A stretch of DNA of 64,000 nucleotides, taken from NCBI RefSeq assembly GCF_010015585.1, contig NW_022985097.1:1-64000 (forward strand), in the 5' to 3' direction. Position numbers and translations under genes: made by a program. This document shows positions 20,136 to 32,724 of this stretch, one piece after another. Source of the DNA: Eremomyces bilateralis CBS 781.70. Lineage: Eukaryota > Ascomycota > Dothideomycetes > Eremomycetales > Eremomycetaceae. The first letter of the stretch is position 1, and every line of letters starts with the position of its first letter. Below the pieces are notes generated by a model. The model searched no databases. It saw nothing but the letters and a program-made list of their open reading frames with translations, and was not told the origin of the DNA.

Positions 20136-21120
20136 TGAAGTGATTTCCCTTTCAACTTCCTCTTCAAAATTCGACCGGTGCCGTCATTAGTGAACTTCGC
20201 GGTCGTCGAGGGTTGAGTCAGAGCTGGAGAAATCCGAATTATTATCCGATACCGGTACGGCCGTTGCGGTGGAGAAGAGAGGTAAACCGACTCCTGAATC
20301 GACAAGGCACCAACATGGAATCTGGGCTAGGCCCAATCATCCGTGGACGGCGGTGCATTACCCGTGACTCTAGGTCTGGAGTTCAGGAGTACCGAATTAC
20401 GGAATAGACAAGGGCAATTCGGCAGACCTGACTCCATTTTTTGGACAAGTGGTTCTGTGCCGACAGATTCCATAGGCCAGACGCTAGATATCCTGAATAT
20501 CAACTCCTAATGGTTGGTGCCCATTTGCGAATTCGTTGTAGGGGCTCCAGGGAGTGTAGCTGGAAAGAGATTCGGCTCATCGCGGCGGTCTCCAAGTTTC
20601 TGGGCTCTGGCTTCACCTCTCTGGGCTCTCCTCGAGCCTCAAGACCCAAGCCTCCCTTGGACGCGACTCAGAATTGGGCAGTCCTCTCTAGCATCCGACG
20701 TCACACATGGCAGAGATCCATGCCATCCCTGAATAGCCGACGTTCACAACAATAAGGTTAAAGATAGCGTTGACATCTCGGCTGTGGTGTTTTCAGGAGG
20801 TAAGCCGGCCCCATTTCCTTGTGACTGGTGACACCGATCGATTGGGTTCTTGGCTCTGATTCGATAGCACACTGAGCAAGCAAGCCTTCCCTCCAACTTT
20901 CATCCTGTGCTGGATTATTATTTACAGTTTCTCCGTATTATTGCAATCCTTTCCGCGTCGATTGCCGAATCAGGCCATAGTCGTCAGCACCCGCATTTGT
21001 TGGGTCCTTATATATAGGATTAAGTCTGCAGCCTCCCGAGTCCCGCATCCCCTCTTCCATTAACCTACTAAAATCTCCCCCCTATTTCACCTTGTTTTTG
21101 AATCGACTTCCGTCACCGCC
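20136..21120. other. Divergent intergenic region
   Basis: It lies between the minus-strand PaiB-like gene and the plus-strand membrane-protein gene. A ttatatatagg TATA element is at 21008-21018, and a CT-rich leader precedes the ATG at 21121. No coding sequence was recognised. Confidence 0.45.
21008..21018 (+). promoter_or_regulatory. TATA box of the membrane-protein gene
   Basis: ttatatatagg lies about 105 bases before the ATG and is followed by a pyrimidine-rich leader, a usual arrangement in fungal promoters. Confidence 0.5.
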
Positions 21121-22270
21121 ATGGCGTCCAGATCGAAGACAAGTTCCGTGAAAGCGGACAGCTTTTTGATTAAGGCTCTCAAAGCTTCGCCGTTCATAGT
21201 TCTATCTGCAGCTGCAGCCAGGCTCATGACCTTTGAGGGCCCTGAAATTATTGAGGCAGGCAAAATGGTTGTGGCCAGAAAGCTCACTTGGGATGGCAAC
21301 TCCCTCGCGCTAAGAGAGCATTTCTACCATATCAAATTCATCGACGACTTGTTGCGCCCCATTGTTGCCGTATTTTCGAGCTGGCTGCTCGCTGTCGAGC
21401 CGGTTGGTTGGTGGCAGATGCTCACGTTCATCTGTGACTTTGGGGTCGTGTACACGATTTGGATATTTGAGTCTCTCAGGGGTGGAAACCAGTATACCGC
21501 CGCTCGCATGTAAGAACTTGGTCTGACTCGTGGTTGAATCGCGAAAGCCGCTGACCCGCATCAGACCTGCCTTCTTTGGTACACTGGCTCAACTTCGAGG
21601 CTTCGGTGTTATTGGGCCCGTTTACTATTTCCTCAACTACATAACAGCGGCTCCTGCTGCCGTCCTGAAGAACCCTCAGATGCGTTCAATCAACGTCAAA
21701 GTTGCGTGGACGACGTTGCCCCTGATGGCTCTACTGTTCTACGTCCCACATTTCGTGTCCCATCTCCATCCTTCCTACGCCACTCGACTGGATGCGAATT
21801 GGCTGTGGCAGCCGTTTCCGCTCTTCGTCGGAGCGGTCCAGATCCTCGTCAATATCCTCAACCCGGGAGGACAGCCTCGCGCAAACCGCACTGGAACCGT
21901 TGGATTGGGGATTATGCAACTCACCCTGATTCCGTTGATCCTGGTGGCAATCGGCGCATGGCTCTACGTCCTTCTGAATTCTCCCTTCTCGCCTCTCGAG
22001 ATCTTCACACCGGTCGTGGATGCGTCCGGGAGCCATTGGTCAACGTTCATGACCAACTTTGTCCAATGGGATGAGGTATTCGGTGCGGCCAGCTCGCACC
22101 TTTGGCTTTTGTACGCGTACGTGGATCTCAAACGTGCCGGGATACTTGACACGAGCCTGGTGACCGTCGTCTTATGTGGTGTTCCGCTGTTTGTCGCTTT
22201 GGGGCCTGGAGCCACCTTTGGAATTGGATGGCTGGTTAGAGAGCGCATTTTGGCATCCCAATCTGCGTAA
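21121..22270 (+). CDS. Polytopic integral membrane protein, function unknown
   Basis: Exons 21121-21509 and 21565-22270 (55-nt GT-AG intron) join to 364 aa. There are about seven to eight hydrophobic segments, among them PVGWWQMLTFICDFGVVYTI, FGVIGPVYYFLNYI, WTTLPLMALLFYVPHFV, LFVGAVQILVNIL, LIPLILVAIGAWLYVLL and LVTVVLCGVPLFVALGPGA. Such fungal proteins of unknown function occur singly and also beside secondary-metabolite genes; I do not recognise a catalytic motif. The first 50 residues are soluble. It is not a transporter of a family I can name. Confidence 0.8.
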
Positions 22271-22797
22271 CCAGTTTCCCCAATGGCCTCCAACCTAGGG
22301 CTCCATGTGAGATTTCGGAACGAATTTCGCAGGCTCGAGAATCCTTGTGCATCCAGGGTGCTAGCAACGTATCCGAAGAAACCAACCTAGAAAGCCTGAA
22401 TGAGTGAAGTTTCTGTCGCAAACGAGAATGACTTTAGGGGACTTAGGATCCCCTCCAACAAGATCTAGAATGGAGTTGTCATAAAGTGCCTGGGAGCTGA
22501 AGAATCCGGCTTGCCAGTAGCGATTCTATACCAGCAACAGATGTGAATATGTGTCAGCATGTACTCAACTGACGGTTGCATTTAGAGCATCTGTTATTAC
22601 ACGTCCGCGAATGGGACTCCCCTAGATGGGATAATCTGTTCATGGCGCTCATAAAACTTCAATCCCAAATCAACAGTGTTGTTATAGGGAAGCCATCAAT
22701 TGTGATAGGCTTCTCGGTCTTGCGCCATTCATCAGCTTGATAACCCAGAGGTAGAGAAGCTGATTCGGCCGCGCTTCTGGAGACAGCTCCGGATTCA
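22271..22797. other. Convergent 3' flanks
   Basis: Downstream of both the membrane-protein gene and cbp4. No gene, repeat or clear terminator was seen. Confidence 0.4.
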
Positions 22798-23345
22798 TCA
22801 TTTTGCCATCTCTTCCTCAGTCCTTTTCCTTTCCGCTTTCTCCGTCCGGGCCTGTTCGATCCAAACTAGAAATGATGTCAACGCGAATGATACTGTCATA
22901 GATGCCGAAACAACTTACTTGTTTTGTCCGACTTTGAGTGCTTCTTCAAGTCCGTCACGAACTTATCGAACTCCTCTTCTCGCTTCTGACGGTTTTGAAT
23001 TGCCCGCCGTTGGAGATCGGGATTGTACTTCTACGAGGAGTCAGCTTCTGAGCATTTTATGAACGATGAATGGCCTAGGTGGGAGCTGGTATAGACGCAG
23101 CTCCGGGACAGCATTCTGGTAACGAGCAAAGACATTAAGGAAGAGGGTCCGGACGTGAAGAACTCCTGTGAACGTACTTTGAATAATTCCTCTTCCGTCG
23201 GTGTGACATAGTAGACCAACGCTGGGCCACCGATGACACAGACTGCCGTCCTAGAGAGTTATCAGCGTTGCTCTCAAGTCTCAACCCAGGTCGTTCCGAT
23301 CACATACACGGCAGCCATCTTTCCAAAGAGCCGCCAACCGGGCAT
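22798..23345 (-). CDS. cbp4: Cbp4, cytochrome bc1 (complex III) assembly factor
   Basis: A small four-exon gene: 23345-23308, 23250-23178, 23030-22919 and 22865-22798, joining to 96 aa. The start is [13 protein letters not shown]; exon 2 gives [20 protein letters not shown]; exon 3 gives [20 protein letters not shown] and HSKSDK; exon 4 ends EEEMAK. The single membrane helix before [11 protein letters not shown] and the YNPDLQRR block are diagnostic of fungal Cbp4, an inner-membrane protein that, with Cbp3-Cbp6, handles newly made cytochrome b. The introns are 57, 147 and 53 nt with GT-AG ends. The short exons hide the gene from simple frame scans. The second intron is long for this window. 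Confidence 0.9.
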
Positions 23346-25243
23346 TATGGCTCAGATTACTAAAACTGATTCATGCAACGAGAGAGGGCCGGGTTCGCGT
23401 CTGTTGAGGTCAATCAGGACGTGAGATTATGATCTTCGTCTTGTTTCCTCTCTTTCGACACGCTGACGAGTCGTTCCTCCGTCAGGCAACGGTCGTCGAC
23501 AGGCTGGTCGAGATTTCTCGGGAGATAAACCAGGCCTTCGCCCTGTAAAAACCCTGTTTATTGAAAAGCTTAAAAATGGTGATAAGTAAATACTGGAGAG
23601 TATGGTGTCCTTGCGGGTGGTTTCATAATTCATATCGTATCGATGCTAGCTCATCAAAAACCATCACGTGACTAGACTGTGCCACAGTACGGTATGCGAT
23701 GTGGCTGATGACCATCTGCTCTGGCACCTTTGCTGATTTGCATTCCTTATCTTAACAGCCGAACTCAATTGTGGTTTCATTTCGGGTTTTATGACTTTTA
23801 TCACTTTATGGGATCGACAGGCTAAGACTATCAACCTCCCCTTTTCTTCCAAATGCAAGGCGCATCGCAGCTGATCTATTCCGACACGGAGGGGAGCTCG
23901 CTAACACCTAAGTAGATCTCTCATGAGTCTCTAGGAAGCTCTATCCAGGGGTCGACCTTACCTTTGCTAGACACAATACGGAGTAAAGAGAGCTACTATA
24001 TTATATTCCGCCGACTTCGGGAGGCTTCTATATGTTCTATGTTTGGAGACTAGGTGTGTGTGTCAAATGTCTCCTCATTCCTACCAACAATATCTTCATG
24101 CCAGATATATAACGTGATACGGGTACTACAATTGTCCGGGCGGGGGATTGACCGCCTACGGCGAGCAAAAGGTGTCACAGCCACGATGAAGTCAGACATG
24201 CCTGTATCCATCATGATCGCCCTGATGATCATTCCGCCTATAGATAGCTAACACCTGATGGGATGCGACGAGAGGCAACGGCGCGGAAGCTTGCGCAACC
24301 TCTCCATGTCCAACCGTTCGGTGCTGATTGGCTGTAGCCCATCTTAACTGCGACGCGTGGAACATCGTCAGTGCACTTAACTCTTGAAAGCCGTTGAACA
24401 CACGCGACTCCTTTTTCTCCGCCTCAAGCCAGTCAAGCTGACAGTGCACATCTTACGTGCTGTTGGTCGGGGGGTGTTGGATCCGCTTCCACTCGTTTCG
24501 ATTTTCGTGCTGCAAGGCCAAACGACTGCGATCACGAGGCATGCAGGAACCTAACACCGTCAGGCGGAAGTCGAGAACACCGGGAATGTGAAACCCATTG
24601 TCGTCTCGAGGCTCTTCTTTTAATTTACCGCCTCCCTTACGGCTAACCGGTCCTCCGCTGCTCATTTCCTTGTGTTTCTAGATTCTTCATCCCTATGCGA
24701 ACGACCCGGTAATTCCGTTACAATCCCAGTTCACCGCAAACAACGTTCACGCGTACAAGGATTCCGTGTCGTGACCCAAATCCATCCCAAATACCCAATC
24801 CATCGCCTCCTCCTGTTTGACGGTTTGACGACACGCAAGGAACCAAGCAATTCTCATATCTACCAAACGACGCTGGGGGTGTGGACTGTTCACCTCAGCC
24901 TTTCCTTATTCCCCGTCTGACTCCCAGGCACAACGTCTCCGCCGAGGCGACCTTGTACTTCTCTCTAATACATCCATCCTGCAAATAAGAAAGGGAATCC
25001 CTACGTCAGCGGTCAGACCCACCAAAATTGATATTGCGGACATCGATTCGCCCTACTTGCGCCGTCGCATTGATTCCCAGAACACAATCCGATTTCCCGA
25101 CAACTGCTTTGCACAGAATTCATTCTTTCGCATTGTTGGCGCAACGTGTTGAAGCATGCTTCCTCGCTTCCCTTCATGATATACCTTCATTTCGGCCCTA
25201 ATCCTTTTCTCTTTCCTCAACTCGGATACTTTCGCTTCAAATA
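23346..25243. other. Long divergent intergenic region between cbp4 and skt5
   Basis: About 1.9 kb with no gene recognised. The last 300 bases before the skt5 ATG are CT-rich and probably form a long leader. Confidence 0.45.
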
Positions 25244-28200
25244 ATGGCATACAATCAGCACAGCGGTTCCCAACAAGGACCGCAATATTACGGAAACCAG
25301 CGCCCTCCTCGAGGGCCACCACCAGCTCCCCAACGATACGACCAAGGCTACGACCAAGGCTACGACTATGGATATGATCAGGGCTATAATGGATATGATG
25401 GAAACGATGGGTACGGCTATGGCGATGGGTACGAGGACTACAACGGGGGCGGACACTCGGCCAGTGGATACAGTCAGGGACAATATGGAGGCCAACAAGG
25501 ACGACCGCTGCCCGAGCAGCAACGCCCTCCCATGAACGGTGGTGGTAGGGGCAGACCCCCGCCGACCCAGCAGTATCCTCAAGGCCAGTATCGCAACGAT
25601 GCTCCGAGAGGTGCCCCTCCGGTCCAGAACTTCAGCAAAGGACATGGTCCAAACCCGGGGAGACAACCACCACCACAGAACCCACCACCAAGTCAAGCGC
25701 GGGCTCCTTCTCGTCAAGGTGAGTAGCTTGCTTTAGAAACAAGGAGGCGACGTCTAACAGCGCAACTAGCTCGGGAACCTCTCGTCAGGCCTGTTTCGCC
25801 GGAAACGTTATCGATGGATAACCCGTTCCCAATTTTTCCGTCCAAGAAGAATCCACCGAAGCCGACGAAGCCGACGAAGCCAGCGCCGAGCGATCCTCCC
25901 ACGCAGGGGATGGCCGCAATGAACATCAACGATGGCAGACCAAACAGGGAGCAATCTCGACGTGATGCGCCGCAATCACGGGGCGGCATAAACTCTGCAG
26001 GGCCACAGGGCCATCGCAACTTCTCAAAACCCGCTCAGCAGTTTGTTCCACCGGAGAGATCAGCTACCGCTGGACCTGGTATGGATGACTTTGGTCGATC
26101 TGTACAGCACATGCCTCCTCGCCCCTCGACGGCAACAGGCAGCCGTCCACCACCGCAGGCTCGAATTAATCCACAATATCCCCCGAGTGCAGGTGGACCA
26201 GGATTTTCGCAGCAGAATATCCAACCATCGTATAATAAGCATGAGAGCATGGGCGACATATACAGCGATTATTACAACGACTCTGGTCCAGTATCTGCTG
26301 CCCCAGAACCTCAGCAAAATGGTGCATATAAAGCATACCAACCTACTCGCGAAGAGGAAATCGAAGCAAATATGCCGAACTTTGACGCGCAACCGGTCGA
26401 GGAGAGCAATATTGTTCCACTCAATTTCGACCCTCAAATGGACGCAGCACGGAAGGGTTCTCCTGCGCCAGCGCGTCAGGATTCGCACAGGCAGGGAGGT
26501 TACCCACCAGTCAACGGCCAACCCGATCAGTACGGTGGCGGCTCGAACCAAATGTATCACCAAGCGCAAAAGGTTCGCTCCCAACCAAATCTCCGTGGTG
26601 GAGGGCCTGCAGGGTATTCCTATGACGATTACGGTCCTGTGCCAGACCTTCCACCCAATGGAGCGACTGGATATCCCCAACAACCAATGTCTGGAGCTGT
26701 AGGGTATGGGAACACTCATCCAATCAACACCTCAATCCCAAGGGGCCCCAATGGACCACGGAGTGCAACAGATCCTTATGGACAAGGAAGCCCGATGGGA
26801 CAGCCGTTATCTCCCAACAACCGCTCCGCTGCCCCGCCATTCACACGCAATCAGACTGCCCAGTCTCAATGGTCTGATCCGGGGCCTGGTGGTGTTCGCA
26901 ATGCTCTCCCTGGGGCCACTAATCCTGACGCCCTCCCAGCCCATCCAGGTCCTCCAAGGCCCGCTCACCCTGATGCTCTCCCAGCACACCCTGTCCCGGT
27001 TAGGCCAGGCTTAATGGAATCGAAACCGCCTCCAGTGCGACAATATCCCGGCGGAGCTGCCGTACCGGTTCCGGGACCAAGTTCTAACAACCGGGCGAGC
27101 GCCGAAGTCACATCTCGCCGGGATTCTGACCCTATCACTGCCGAGGAACTCGAGAGGCTCCGGCTCCATGTGCGCGCCAACCCAGGCGACAATGCGACGG
27201 CTCTTCAGCTTGCGAAGTCGCTTGTCGCCGCAGCCGACCATCTCGGGCGGGACAACCCTAGAATGGACCCCAAACAACTTCAAAGGATGCGTGAACGTTA
27301 CAATTTCGATGCGCACAAGGTCGTCAAGAAGCTCGTCAGCCACAACTACCCTCCCGCTCAATTCTACCTAGGTGATTGCTACGGCACCGGCGCGCTTGGC
27401 CTCCCCGTGGACCCGCGGGAAGCGTTCCCACTTTACCAGTCTGCTGCGAAACTCGGTCACGCACCGTCTGCATACCGTACTGCAGTATGCTGTGAGCTCG
27501 GTTCGGACGACGGAGGTGGAACGCGCAAAGACCCTCTCAAAGCCGTGCAGTGGTACAAGCGGGCCGCGGCTCTCGGCGACGCGGCGGCGATGTACAAGAT
27601 GGGGATGATCCTCCTCCGCGGACTCCTCGGCCAACAGCCGAATGACATGGAAGCGCTGAACTGGCTCAAACGCGCGGCCGAAAAAGCAGATCAAGACAAT
27701 CCGCACGCCTTGCATGAACTGGGCCTCCTGTATGAGAAACAACGGCCGAACAGTCGGATTATCCCCGATCCGAAGTATGCAGCGCAGTTGTTTGAGGAAG
27801 CTGCGCGGTTGAACTATAAGCAAAGTCAACAGCGGCTCGGGCTCATGTACGAGTACGGACTGTTGGGGAAGCCGGTGGACCCGAGGAATAGCATTATCTG
27901 GTACTCACGCGCGGCCGCACAAGGAGAACACGAAAGCGAGCTGGCGTTGTCCGGTTGGTACCTCACGGGATTAGCCGGCATTCTGGAGCAGAGCGATACC
28001 GAGGCGTACTTATGGGCGCGCAAGGCGGCCCTCGCGAACCCTCCGGTGGTGAAAGCGCTGTTTGCGCTCGGGTACTATTCCGAAGTGGGGATCGGCTGTC
28101 CGAGGAGTTTGGAGGAGGCGAAGCGGTGGTATGGACGGGCAGCTGGTATGTCACACCATTTCTCAACTTCCAGCCACGGACATTGGCGCTAACGTTGTAC

Positions 28201-28330
28201 AGCATTCAAGTTCCCCAAGGCAGCCGAGCGGCTTGATGAACTGAAGAAAAATGGCGCGAAGAGCCAGCGCGGACGGGAGAGGCTCAGTCGAAACAACCAA
28301 AAACACCGCGATGACTGCGTGGTCATGTGA
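25244..28330 (+). CDS. skt5: Skt5/Chs4-like chitin synthase activator with SEL1 repeats and CaaX box
   Basis: Exons 25244-25718, 25770-28145 and 28203-28330 join to 992 aa. Residues 1-600 are a disordered Gln/Pro/Gly-rich region with tandem YDQGY-type units near residues 32-60. From about residue 615 comes a helical block (EELERLRLHVRANPGDN), then SEL1/TPR-like repeats at about 687-950 (FYLGDCYGTGALGLPVD, AVQWYKRAAALGDAAAMYKM, LNWLKRAAEKADQDNPHALH, SIIWYSRAAAQGEHESEL). The protein ends DDCVVM, a CaaX prenylation signal. In yeast, Skt5/Chs4 activates chitin synthase III and tethers it to the bud neck, with prenylation aiding membrane attachment. The role at septa and hyphal tips here is inferred. 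The CaaX box lies in the last exon, so splicing of intron 2 is needed to attach it. Confidence 0.93.
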
Positions 28331-29515
28331 GCTGTCTACTGCTTGGATTACACCCGCGGAACCACTAGATGTGCCCTTGGAGTCCTGGGGGTCGGCATTG
28401 GAGGTCTAGTTCTTTACAATGCTTTCACAACTGACGACAGGGTTGCATGATGACCATGGCCATCACCTTATGCCTAGTGATAATGTACATATACCTAAAA
28501 TTGGCGACAGACCAGGATATACGGTATACTGGGGCTGTGACGCCTTTCGGACTTTGATACCCTATGAAAAGAGAGCAATGCAGATTGAGTTGTTGATTTA
28601 GTCCTTTGTGGTATGCTGTGATGCATCGAATTGTTTGCTCGATCAAGGGCCGAGCGGCCTTTGGTATGACTATTCGTTTGCAGAGACGAACTCGGTACTA
28701 CATTCTGAGTCCTCAATCAGACCATATTTCAATCTAATCATCCCATCCATGAGAGTCAGTATCGCAATACCAGTCCATTGGAGATGCACGTTCTAACAGA
28801 AGTGTACGATGACCGTAGATAAAATGGAGGGCACCTTTCTTTGCTCGTAAGTGTCCCTACTACGCTGCTTGCTTAGGACACCTCCAAGACACTAGCCCAC
28901 TGTGCGAAATTATAAACCCTCCGCTTCCTTCAAAAGAACTCATTCCGTACATCGTCCACTACACTCTCAGCTGACCCCTTTAGTTCGATGAGGTTGGCTT
29001 GTGCCAAATCCGTCAAGATTCGAGTGGCTTTTATTAGTTGGAAGCCCTCTCCCACCAATTGGCCGAGGGTAGATCGGACTAGCTGCGCAAGCGACTCCAA
29101 ATCCGGGCAGCAGATACTTGCAAGTTTCCTATTGTAAACCAGCTTAGAAGGAGAGCTCATAGTCGAACTTCTGAGATAATGCGTCGGGGTGTGCGCTAGG
29201 GGGTTGGATTAGTGGCACTGGAGAAGACCCTAAACAAAAAGTCCTAGGGCGAGTGGTGGAACCTAGGCTTATGTGATGTCTTGACATGTTGGGGCGCGGT
29301 GTATGTTGCCTATCAGCAGGATTATGAGGCCCTCGATGCGTAGAAATATACTTCCTGGCTTCAGGGGGGGAAAAAATTATGAATCATAATTGTATTCCAG
29401 GTAATATTGGTTTGCAAACTAGGAAGACGGCTAGTTATAGATATAATAAACAATATAGTCACAGTCCGATCTTCCGGCACAATTAGGATGGCAAATATAC
29501 TTCACTAATGGGATG

Positions 29516-29950
29516 TCACAACGAGAAATATTCCGTGAGGAGTGATACGTCATAGTCAGCTTCAGTGTTATCATTTCCATTCGCCTTCAATTTTGAGAGT
29601 ACTGCTTTCAATATGGTTTGAATCTCGAATTTTGGGAGAAATACAGCTTCTTGAGTTGCTTTGGCACCATTGTATGCCAATCCATCCGTTTCGACCTCTT
29701 GGATTGCTTCCTATGCCTCTAAGTGCTTTTAGTCAGTATATTCCCGCGAGCCTAAATCCGTTCTAACGTCTATGATAGTGACTTGGGCTCTTTACCCTCT
29801 TTAAAGGAGGTCGAAGTAGCACCTACGGTAGTCGTCACTATTTATATCCGCCTCGGTCGTATCTTTATATCCGCCTCGGTCGTATCTTTCATCTCGTTGG
29901 TAGTATCGGTCTAGATCTGTGACTGTATCCTATAGAAGGTACTATATAAG
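29516..29950 (-). pseudogene. Decayed protein-coding remnant, family unknown
   Basis: One minus-strand frame keeps protein-like composition over some 140 codons, for example GLAYNGAKATQEAVFLPKF near its C-terminal end, despite roughly half a dozen breaks. Almost all of the breaks are TAA/TAG, as in the LINE. I cannot name the family; it could be a host gene or an old element. The 3' end is a TGA at 29518-29516. Confidence 0.4.
29841..29886. repeat. Exact 23-bp tandem duplication
   Basis: Two exact head-to-tail copies (29841-29863 and 29864-29886) of a unit beginning tttatatccgcctcggtc. It falls inside the decayed remnant and looks like a local slippage duplication. Confidence 0.8.
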
Positions 29951-31568
29951 AAGTCAGGAATCGAGATCGTAAGTCTACAGGTTCGCGTTTAAGTGACCTG
30001 CCCCGTCATCGTTTATGTTTGTGACCGGCCTCGCAGGAGTTTGGGGTCTGAGTAGAAAGCCGCGGACGATGAGCTTGAGCCCATAAAGACGCAACAATGA
30101 CGGATGATTGTGCTGCTCTCATCGTACGTGGTTTTGCAGGTTTCCTCGACCAAAGATCGCTGCCCGAAAGGACGCTCTAAGATGCCATCTTTGATTATCA
30201 GCTAGGTCGGAGTTACTTGGCCAAGACGTGCTCCTCAATGAGTGACTTACTGTCATCTTCTGCTTCAATTATGCTCGCTCATCTTGTGGCCCCTCTTCAC
30301 TCTTATATATTCTATGTTCAGTGTCCAATTCTAGGTTGATTCGTCTTCAGATCTCTGGTCCTATAGGGTAGAGGCATCCTAAGCCGCGCCCGAAACTGAC
30401 AAATTAGTTGTACCTCCGTCCAGATGTTCCCAAGCAGTTGAGCCAGCAAAATTTAACACCATCGTTATGGTATCAAGCTCGAAGGGTGCATACTCTAATT
30501 TCCGTCTCTTAAATATATTCTGTCTCTCATGGGCTTAACAAGGACTTGGAACGCTTCTCGCCAAATCAGTAGGTGGTGTTCTAATTCTTTCTCTAATTTT
30601 CAACGAATTCTGACGGAGCAGTCACATGGAGCTCGAACTCCTCTAAGGATGGTAGTGGTGTGAGGAGGAGCCCGAATATTTTTGCCTTCTGACCCAATGT
30701 GTTCCGTAGGAGAGCATCAGATGCGTGACCATCTGGATGAGCTTGAGGGTGCTAGGACAGTGGACCGTGGTGTAAGACACGGTGAAGGCGGTGGAGCGTT
30801 TGTTTAAGACGTTGACATAAGGATGAGTATAGGTTTCAAAGCGGGTGGGAAGAAGTTGATTATGGATACTTTCTAGTACAGAGCTGGTGATACTGAGTAT
30901 GTGCAGAGCTGTAACTTCCGATACTGTTTACGTCAGGAAACTGCTGAAGGCCCAAGATGCTGATAGCAAGGCAGTGGGCTGCAATCTGGTTAGAATCTGG
31001 CGTAGAGGGAACTACCGGTACCCCAGGTGGGACGAAAGGATCGCGGGACAGTTCGTCCCGGGAATTTTTTTGAAGGGACACCTACGTACGCAATATAATA
31101 GATAGAACAACTGAAGAAGGACCAATAGAATAACAGACGTTTAATTTGGTATAAGTTACTCAAATGATGTGCATAGGACTTCTATGAAAGGAATACGTTG
31201 ACAGGTAGCACAGGCAATACTCAATTATTGATTATACTTCAGAACATGGAGAAAAGTAAAAGAGTAAAATCATTAAGAACAGCAGGTTTTATGGATGATC
31301 TAAGGAATAAATGCTAGTTATTGATATTTCATGTTTCCTATTTGATGTTGAGGTCAGACAATCCGTGAATCTGTGATGAGTTAATAGGGGCCAGACGCTG
31401 CACGTGACTAGGACTTGAACTTCATCCAAACAGCTGCATGACAATTTTTTGACAAGTTGAACTCATCAGCACCTCGTTTCCACCACCACGATCCTGCGTT
31501 GGACAATCGCGTCATCCATCCCACTCACTATGCTCTCATAAACCCATAAGCCATACCAGTCACCAACA

Positions 31569-32594
31569 ATGGCTTCTTCCCTCCACGCCCTCCCCTTTCG
31601 CATCCGCCCGTCCATCCTCAAACCCGTCTCCGCCCCGACTCGCGCCTTCACAACCTCCTCCCCCCTCTCCATTGCGCGCAAATACATCCCTCGCCCAACC
31701 CCGAGCAAATACACCCGCCGACCGCCCCCCTACCTCCGCAAACCCGACGAAACCATTCCCCCATATCCCTACCCCAACGACATCTACAAGCCCGCCAACT
31801 CCGGCCTCTACGGCGGCCAGCGCGTCCGCTTTGGGAACAACCGCGGCAAGATCTTCAAGACCAAGACCAACCGGATCTGGAAACCGAACGCGCAATGGAA
31901 ACGCATCTACTCTGTCGCCCTGGGACAGTTCATCCGCCTTCACATCACGACGAAGGTGATGCGCACCGTCGACAAAAGCGGTGGGCTGGATCGGTACCTG
32001 CTCGGCGAGACGCCGGCGCGGATCAGGGAGCTGGGGCCGTACGGTTGGTTGCTGAGGATGCGGGTCATGCGGACGGAGTGGGGGATGGACTTCCTGCGGA
32101 CGGAGCGGAAGCGGTTGGGGGTACCGGAGGATGGGCTGCCGCTGATTGGGAATAGCTTGCGGTGGGTGGAGTTGCCGCCGAAGGACCCCGACGGAAAGCC
32201 GAGGCGGAGGGCACTGCCGGTGGGAGGCCCGGAGGAGACGGAGGGAGTGGACGCTGCGCTGGGCGAATTTGAGGATTTGGCCGAGGAATTGACCGAGGCA
32301 GAGCTCGCCCTTATCGAGGATGAGGTGTCTGAAGAGTTATATGCGGGGGAAGAATCCACTCGAGAATCTTCGCCGACTACTGGACGCAAAAGAGAGCAGT
32401 TTTTGTGCTATAACTGCGGAGGAGAGGGACATATGTCACGAAACTGTCCTGTGAAGGCTGGCGAAGAAGCGACGGAAAACGAGCTCCCATCGCAGGAGCT
32501 AGGTGATAGGGTTCACGGAGAGAAACAGTCAAGTCGGCCGATAGTGACGACACCAGAGACGGGCGGAGCGAGGCCGAGCCGAGTTGAACTGTGA
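31569..32594 (+). CDS. mrpl24: Mitochondrial ribosomal protein bL28m with C-terminal CCHC zinc knuckle
   Basis: A single exon of 341 aa. The N-terminus (MASSLHALPFRIRPSILKPV, then RAFTTSS) is a mitochondrial presequence. The L28 domain is at about residues 76-150: LYGGQRVRFGNNRGKIFKTK, RIWKPNAQWKRIY and LHITTKVMRTVDKSGGLDRY. It is a component of the mitochondrial large ribosomal subunit (Mrpl24 in yeast). After an acidic linker (EELTEAELALIEDEVSEELY) comes LCYNCGGEGHMSRNCP at about 278-294, a complete C-x2-C-x4-H-x4-C zinc knuckle, then a tail. The knuckle is not part of bL28 as I know it and could add RNA binding. There is no intron or frame change between the parts. The gene converges on gep3 with a 130-bp gap. 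Confidence 0.88.
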   Translation: MASSLHALPFRIRPSILKPVSAPTRAFTTSSPLSIARKYIPRPTPSKYTRRPPPYLRKPDETIPPYPYPNDIYKPANSGLYGGQRVRFGNNRGKIFKTKTNRIWKPNAQWKRIYSVALGQFIRLHITTKVMRTVDKSGGLDRYLLGETPARIRELGPYGWLLRMRVMRTEWGMDFLRTERKRLGVPEDGLPLIGNSLRWVELPPKDPDGKPRRRALPVGGPEETEGVDAALGEFEDLAEELTEAELALIEDEVSEELYAGEESTRESSPTTGRKREQFLCYNCGGEGHMSRNCPVKAGEEATENELPSQELGDRVHGEKQSSRPIVTTPETGGARPSRVEL

Positions 32595-32724
32595 TACTAG
32601 AACATATACGCTGTACATTATCTGGACCACCTCCCGGTCCGCTGTAAAATCTATCATCATGCCATGTCCACAGGATCATACAATAATGTTACAATGAGAG
32701 ACGCCGAACCCAACCCTCGGATCC

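Larger units (their letters stand above)
28331..31568. other. 3.2-kb gene-poor stretch with a decayed coding remnant
   Basis: No intact gene was recognised. It holds a decayed minus-strand coding remnant (29516-29950) and a 23-bp tandem duplication (29841-29886), both listed separately. Some decayed coding texture continues to about 30540. Bases 31100-31568 are AT-rich and end in the promoter of the ribosomal-protein gene. Confidence 0.5.

Noticed and set aside
28930-29160. 76-codon minus-strand frame with a helical look
   Set aside because: Too short and without a family; it could be part of the decay around 29-30 kb, but I cannot connect it.
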